The notes beneath the pieces were generated by a model. That model worked only from the letters and a program-made list of their open reading frames with translations, was not told where the DNA came from and searched no databases. A DNA stretch of 64,000 nucleotides, from the NCBI RefSeq assembly GCF_947090785.1, contig NZ_OX352320.1, positions 4,329,001 to 4,393,000 of the forward strand. The letters run 5' to 3'. Origin of the DNA: Rheinheimera sp. MM224. Lineage in GTDB: Bacteria > Pseudomonadota > Gammaproteobacteria > Enterobacterales > Alteromonadaceae. Shown one piece after another: positions 61,589 through 64,000 of this stretch. Each line of letters begins with the position of its first letter. Position 1 is the stretch's first letter. The position numbers and the translations under genes were made by a program.

Positions 61589-61963
61589 TTATTCTCCCTT
61601 AATGGCTTTGTGCAAGCCGTTAATTTTCATATTCAGAAAGGTCAGGCTGGTTTGAAAATCCATACTGTTGGCAGCGAAATTGGCCTGCTCTACGCTGAGC
61701 TCAGCTGTATTGCCATCGGCTGACGGCTGAAAAGGCATACGGTATTTCAGCTCTTCACGCACATCAGATGCATTCATGCTGGCGCCATAAGAGCTGGTTA
61801 AATCCGACTCAATATTTTGCAGAATGCTTTGATAATCCAGATCCCTTGCTTTAAAACCCGGCGTGTCGACATTGGCCAGATTGCCTGAGATAATCTCGGC
61901 TCTGTCGAGGCGAAGTTGCAGTGAAAACGGATGTACACCTAAAGCTTTGTTAAAAAATTCCAT
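61589..61963 (-). CDS. flgB: Flagellar proximal rod protein FlgB (lateral)
   Basis: The 124-residue protein starts MEFFNKALGVHPFSLQLRLDRAEIISGNLANVDTPGFKARDLDYQSIL, the FlgB signature. It is the first gene of the flgBCDEFGHIJKL operon. A sigma-54-like element lies 40 bp upstream. Confidence 0.96.
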   Translation of the reverse strand: MEFFNKALGVHPFSLQLRLDRAEIISGNLANVDTPGFKARDLDYQSILQNIESDLTSSYGASMNASDVREELKYRMPFQPSADGNTAELSVEQANFAANSMDFQTSLTFLNMKINGLHKAIKGE

Positions 61964-62002
61964 CTGAGTGCTCTGTGAATGCAGCAGTAGTGGTGATGGA
62001 GG

Positions 62003-62018
62003 TACAAGCTTTATGCCA
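62003..62018 (-). promoter_or_regulatory. Sigma-54 promoter candidate of the flgB operon
   Basis: On the minus strand TGGCATAAAGCTTGTA matches TGGCA and TTG at the correct spacing. The -12 GC is GT, so the match is good but not perfect. It lies 40 bp before the flgB ATG and would be LafK-dependent. Confidence 0.6.
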
Positions 62019-62041
62019 TCATTAAAAGGCCATACAATTTA

Positions 62042-62806
62042 ATGACTTACACTAAAATCATCGCAAATCTGGCCCCCAGAGCGGAAGCCTTGCTTCCGCT
62101 ACGGAAGTGGTTAATTTTCCTCCTGTTGTGTTTTCCGCTGGCCGCTTTTGCCAATGCGCAGCTGGAACAGCAGATCCGGTCTCATATCAGTGCCGAAGTA
62201 CAAAATTTTGCCCGCCAGCTTGGTGCGCAAGGCCAGATCAAGCAGGAATTGGAGTTAATTTTACCCAGTGGATTAGACAAACAAGGTCGCTGTAGCAAAC
62301 TGGACATCAGTCGCAGTAATAGCCAAAAAGCCCCCTGGGGGCGGGTCAGTTACAGTTTAAATTGCAAAGACAAAACCAGCTGGCAAAGCAGGGCAACCGC
62401 AAAAGTCCGGGTCTGGCTGCCGGTTGTGGTGGCGAATCAGGCTATTCAAAAAGACGAACTCTTAACTGAAGCTATGTTGGGTACCCGCCTGACTGAATTG
62501 ACCCAGTCCAAACTCAGTATCGAATTAAAACCTGAAGCTTTAGTCGGCATGCAAACCAAACGCCGGATCCAGGCCGGGCAAGTGATTAGTCGCCATTTGC
62601 TGGAACACAAACTGCTGGTGGAAAAAGGCAGCCATGTGCTTATTCGGGTGCAAACACAAGGTTTTGAAGCCAGTACCAAAGGAATAGCTTTAGAGGATGG
62701 CCAGTTAGGCCAGCGTATTAAAGTGCAGAATATAAGCTCTGGCACTGTGTTGGAAGCCGATGTAGTGGCTGAAGCGACGGTACAAAGTATTTTTAAATCA
62801 CATTAA
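62042..62806 (+). CDS. flgA: Flagellar P-ring chaperone FlgA (lateral)
   Basis: The 254-residue protein has a hydrophobic signal segment (WLIFLLLCFPLAAFANA, about residues 24-39) after a rather long N-terminus. The FlgA/SAF domain follows with VPVVVANQAIQKDELL-like strands, MQTKRRIQAGQVI and VLIRVQTQGFEASTKGIALEDGQLGQRIKVQNISSG. It helps FlgI assemble the P ring. It is divergent from flgB and first of flgAMN, as in lateral clusters. A perfect hairpin GCGGAAGC/GCTTCCGC lies in its early coding region (62081-62099). Confidence 0.92.
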   Translation: MTYTKIIANLAPRAEALLPLRKWLIFLLLCFPLAAFANAQLEQQIRSHISAEVQNFARQLGAQGQIKQELELILPSGLDKQGRCSKLDISRSNSQKAPWGRVSYSLNCKDKTSWQSRATAKVRVWLPVVVANQAIQKDELLTEAMLGTRLTELTQSKLSIELKPEALVGMQTKRRIQAGQVISRHLLEHKLLVEKGSHVLIRVQTQGFEASTKGIALEDGQLGQRIKVQNISSGTVLEADVVAEATVQSIFKSH

Positions 62807-62831
62807 AGTTTCTTTACTAAGCTGTCGCTTA
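62804..62831 (+). promoter_or_regulatory. Candidate sigma-28 promoter of flgMN
   Basis: TAAAGTTT (62804-62811) matches the FliA -35 exactly and overlaps the flgA stop codon. Twelve bases later comes GTCGCTTA (62824-62831), related to but different from GCCGATAA. A start about 50 nt before the flgM ATG would allow FlgM synthesis late, as known in other systems. Confidence 0.65.
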
Positions 62832-62884
62832 ACAAAGATAGCAGCAGAATTTCGGATCATTATCCGGGTAACCAGGTATCTATC

Positions 62885-63172
62885 ATGGTAAAAATTGACC
62901 ATTACAGTCAGGTTCAGCCGCTGATTAAAACTGATCAGCACAACCAGACCAGCCAAAGCAAAACCAGTGTCACGGCGACAGCGGCTCCTGAAGCCCAGGC
63001 CGCGATCAGCAGCACCACCCAAGCTGTGCAACAGGCTTTTGAGCAGTTGCAGCAACAAAGCGAAGTGGATTTGGACAAAGTGGCCAAAATTAAACTGGCA
63101 TTGTCCGAAGGTTCATTGCAACTGGACGATGATGTATTAGTGCAATCTATGCTGGATTTTCATAAAAAATGA
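62885..63172 (+). CDS. flgM: Anti-sigma-28 factor FlgM (lateral)
   Basis: The 95-residue protein has a variable N-terminus rich in Gln, Ser and Ala. The conserved C-terminal FliA-binding region is VDLDKVAKIKLALSEGSLQLDDDVLVQSMLDFHKK. It is exported after hook completion, freeing FliA. The flgN ATG overlaps its stop by 4 bp. Confidence 0.92.
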   Translation: MVKIDHYSQVQPLIKTDQHNQTSQSKTSVTATAAPEAQAAISSTTQAVQQAFEQLQQQSEVDLDKVAKIKLALSEGSLQLDDDVLVQSMLDFHKK

Positions 63173-63603
63173 ATCAGACCGCTCTGAAGCACATTATTGC
63201 CGGCCTGCAACATGATGCTGATCTGCTGCAACAGCTCAGCCCTATGCTGCAAAAACAGTATGTGTTAATGAGCATGCGCCAGAGCAGCGAACTGGAGCAG
63301 TTAAATCAAAAAGCCGCCATGCTGCTTGAGCAATTACAGCGCAATGCAACAGAGCGCTATCAGGCCATGAGCGTATTGCAGTTACAGCCAACGGAACAAG
63401 GCTTCGAACGTTTGTTGTCCTCCTTGCCGGAAAAAATCCGCGAGGCCAGCAAGCAATTACTGAACAAAGTGCAGCGGCACACCGAACTGTGCCAGCAGCT
63501 GAATCAGAAAAACGGCGAACTCTTGGCTCATCAACGCCAGTTGATGCAAAACCTGCTGGGAATGGAAAACAAAACCAGCTATCCGGATATGCCACTGGGC
63601 TAA
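63169..63603 (+). CDS. flgN: FlgN-like export chaperone (lateral)
   Basis: The 144-residue protein is helical and Gln/Leu-rich (AGLQHDADLLQQLSPMLQKQYVLMSMRQSSELEQLNQKA). It overlaps flgM by 4 bp and occupies the flgN position of flgAMN. FlgN escorts FlgK and FlgL. Family identity rests mostly on context and helical pattern. No terminator was recognised in the 72 bp before the convergent GH92 gene. Confidence 0.85.
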   Translation: MNQTALKHIIAGLQHDADLLQQLSPMLQKQYVLMSMRQSSELEQLNQKAAMLLEQLQRNATERYQAMSVLQLQPTEQGFERLLSSLPEKIREASKQLLNKVQRHTELCQQLNQKNGELLAHQRQLMQNLLGMENKTSYPDMPLG

Positions 63604-63675
63604 GCCTGCATCAGGAAACATGGAGTAAGCTGACAGTGTTGATTGTTAACAATGCCAACTTACCCCATTGTCATT

Positions 63676-64000
63676 TCAGGATCCGAACTCAAATTCCAGC
63701 GTGCCGCCAGCGGTCAGTTGCTGATGGCTGATCACTGGCTTCGTCAGCTCTTGACCATTCAGATACAGCTTGTGCACATGACCGGCTCTATCGCCTCTGG
63801 TCAGAATTTTAAATACCTTTCCTGCGCCTACAGCAATATTCGCTTGTTCGAACAAAGGTGTACCAATCACATAGTCACCACCAACAGGATTAAGCGGATA
63901 GAAACCCAAAGCGCTGAACACAAACCAGGCCGACATCTGACCTAAATCGTCATTACCAGCCAAACCATCAGGTTTGGCCTGATACATAGTGTCGCGGATC
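63676..64000 (-). CDS. GH92 family alpha-mannosidase (partial, N-terminus off window)
   Basis: Only the C-terminal 108 residues are present, ending at the stop at 63676; the frame is open to the right edge. The segment KPDGLAGNDDLGQMSAWFVF-SALGFYPLNP is the conserved end of the catalytic domain of GH92 calcium-dependent exo-alpha-mannosidases. A beta-sandwich tail follows. The gene converges on flgMN and is unrelated to motility, so it marks the edge of the flagellar locus. Confidence 0.88.
   Translation of the reverse strand, partial: IRDTMYQAKPDGLAGNDDLGQMSAWFVFSALGFYPLNPVGGDYVIGTPLFEQANIAVGAGKVFKILTRGDRAGHVHKLYLNGQELTKPVISHQQLTAGGTLEFEFGS

Noticed and set aside
61964..62041. Plus-strand sigma-54 promoter for flgA
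   Set aside because: TGGAGG-containing sequence there has wrong spacing to any GC element; only TACAAT just before the ATG was seen, too close to be a -10 with a leader.

Overview
The window looks like a chromosomal segment of a free-living, motile gammaproteobacterium of the Alteromonadales/Chromatiales type, plausibly Rheinheimera-like (inference from gene content, codon style and the Q-rich proteins; no species call is possible from sequence alone). It combines a conserved housekeeping block with a very large flagellar locus. No prophage, integrase, insertion sequence or CRISPR array was seen.

1-12.6 kb is the housekeeping block: a GGDEF diguanylate cyclase cut by the left edge, cytochrome c5, polA, the Spot 42 RNA (spf), a second terminator-ended candidate sRNA, engB, cytochrome c4, a CsrB/CsrC-like RNA preceded by two GacA/UvrY-type 18-bp palindromes, a methyltransferase, yihI, a DUF2489 gene, an amidohydrolase, a DUF1285 gene and tRNA-His. 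The order polA - spf - engB - (Csr RNA) - yihI parallels the E. coli polA-spf-yihA-csrC-yihI neighbourhood, which supports the RNA calls.

12.7-29.4 kb holds metabolic and envelope genes: MscS, a DUF481 outer-membrane protein, sbcCD with an extremely glutamine-rich SbcC, an M28 peptidase, an RhtA-type exporter, two secreted proteins, an unknown zinc-site protein, an S41 peptidase lipoprotein with a small lipoprotein, a small HTH protein, an AidA/PixA-like protein, a phosphomannomutase and an SRPBCC protein.

29.5-63.6 kb is one complete flagellar system. Apart from the divergent flgAMN it lies on the minus strand. Read in transcription order it is flgBCDEFGHIJKL, an unknown gene, lafA, fliDS, fliT-fliK-fliL-fliA-motA-motB-pilZ-fliMNPQR-flhBA, then motY-lafK-fliEFGHIJ. 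A single flagellin, a LafK-like sigma-54 activator, MotY, an own FliA/FlgM pair, and the absence of flhF/flhG and che genes all point to a lateral (secondary) system of the Vibrio/Aeromonas Laf or E. coli Flag-2 kind.

The control logic can largely be read from the DNA. A c-di-GMP (GEMM-I) riboswitch leads the motY-lafK-fliEFGHIJ operon, so the second messenger probably gates synthesis of the master activator and the basal body. LafK with sigma-54 would then fire -24/-12 promoters seen before flgB and fliT. FliA, held by FlgM, would fire two promoters of a shared unusual form before lafA and flgM. A PilZ gene between motB and fliM may add post-translational c-di-GMP control. The right edge cuts a GH92 alpha-mannosidase gene.
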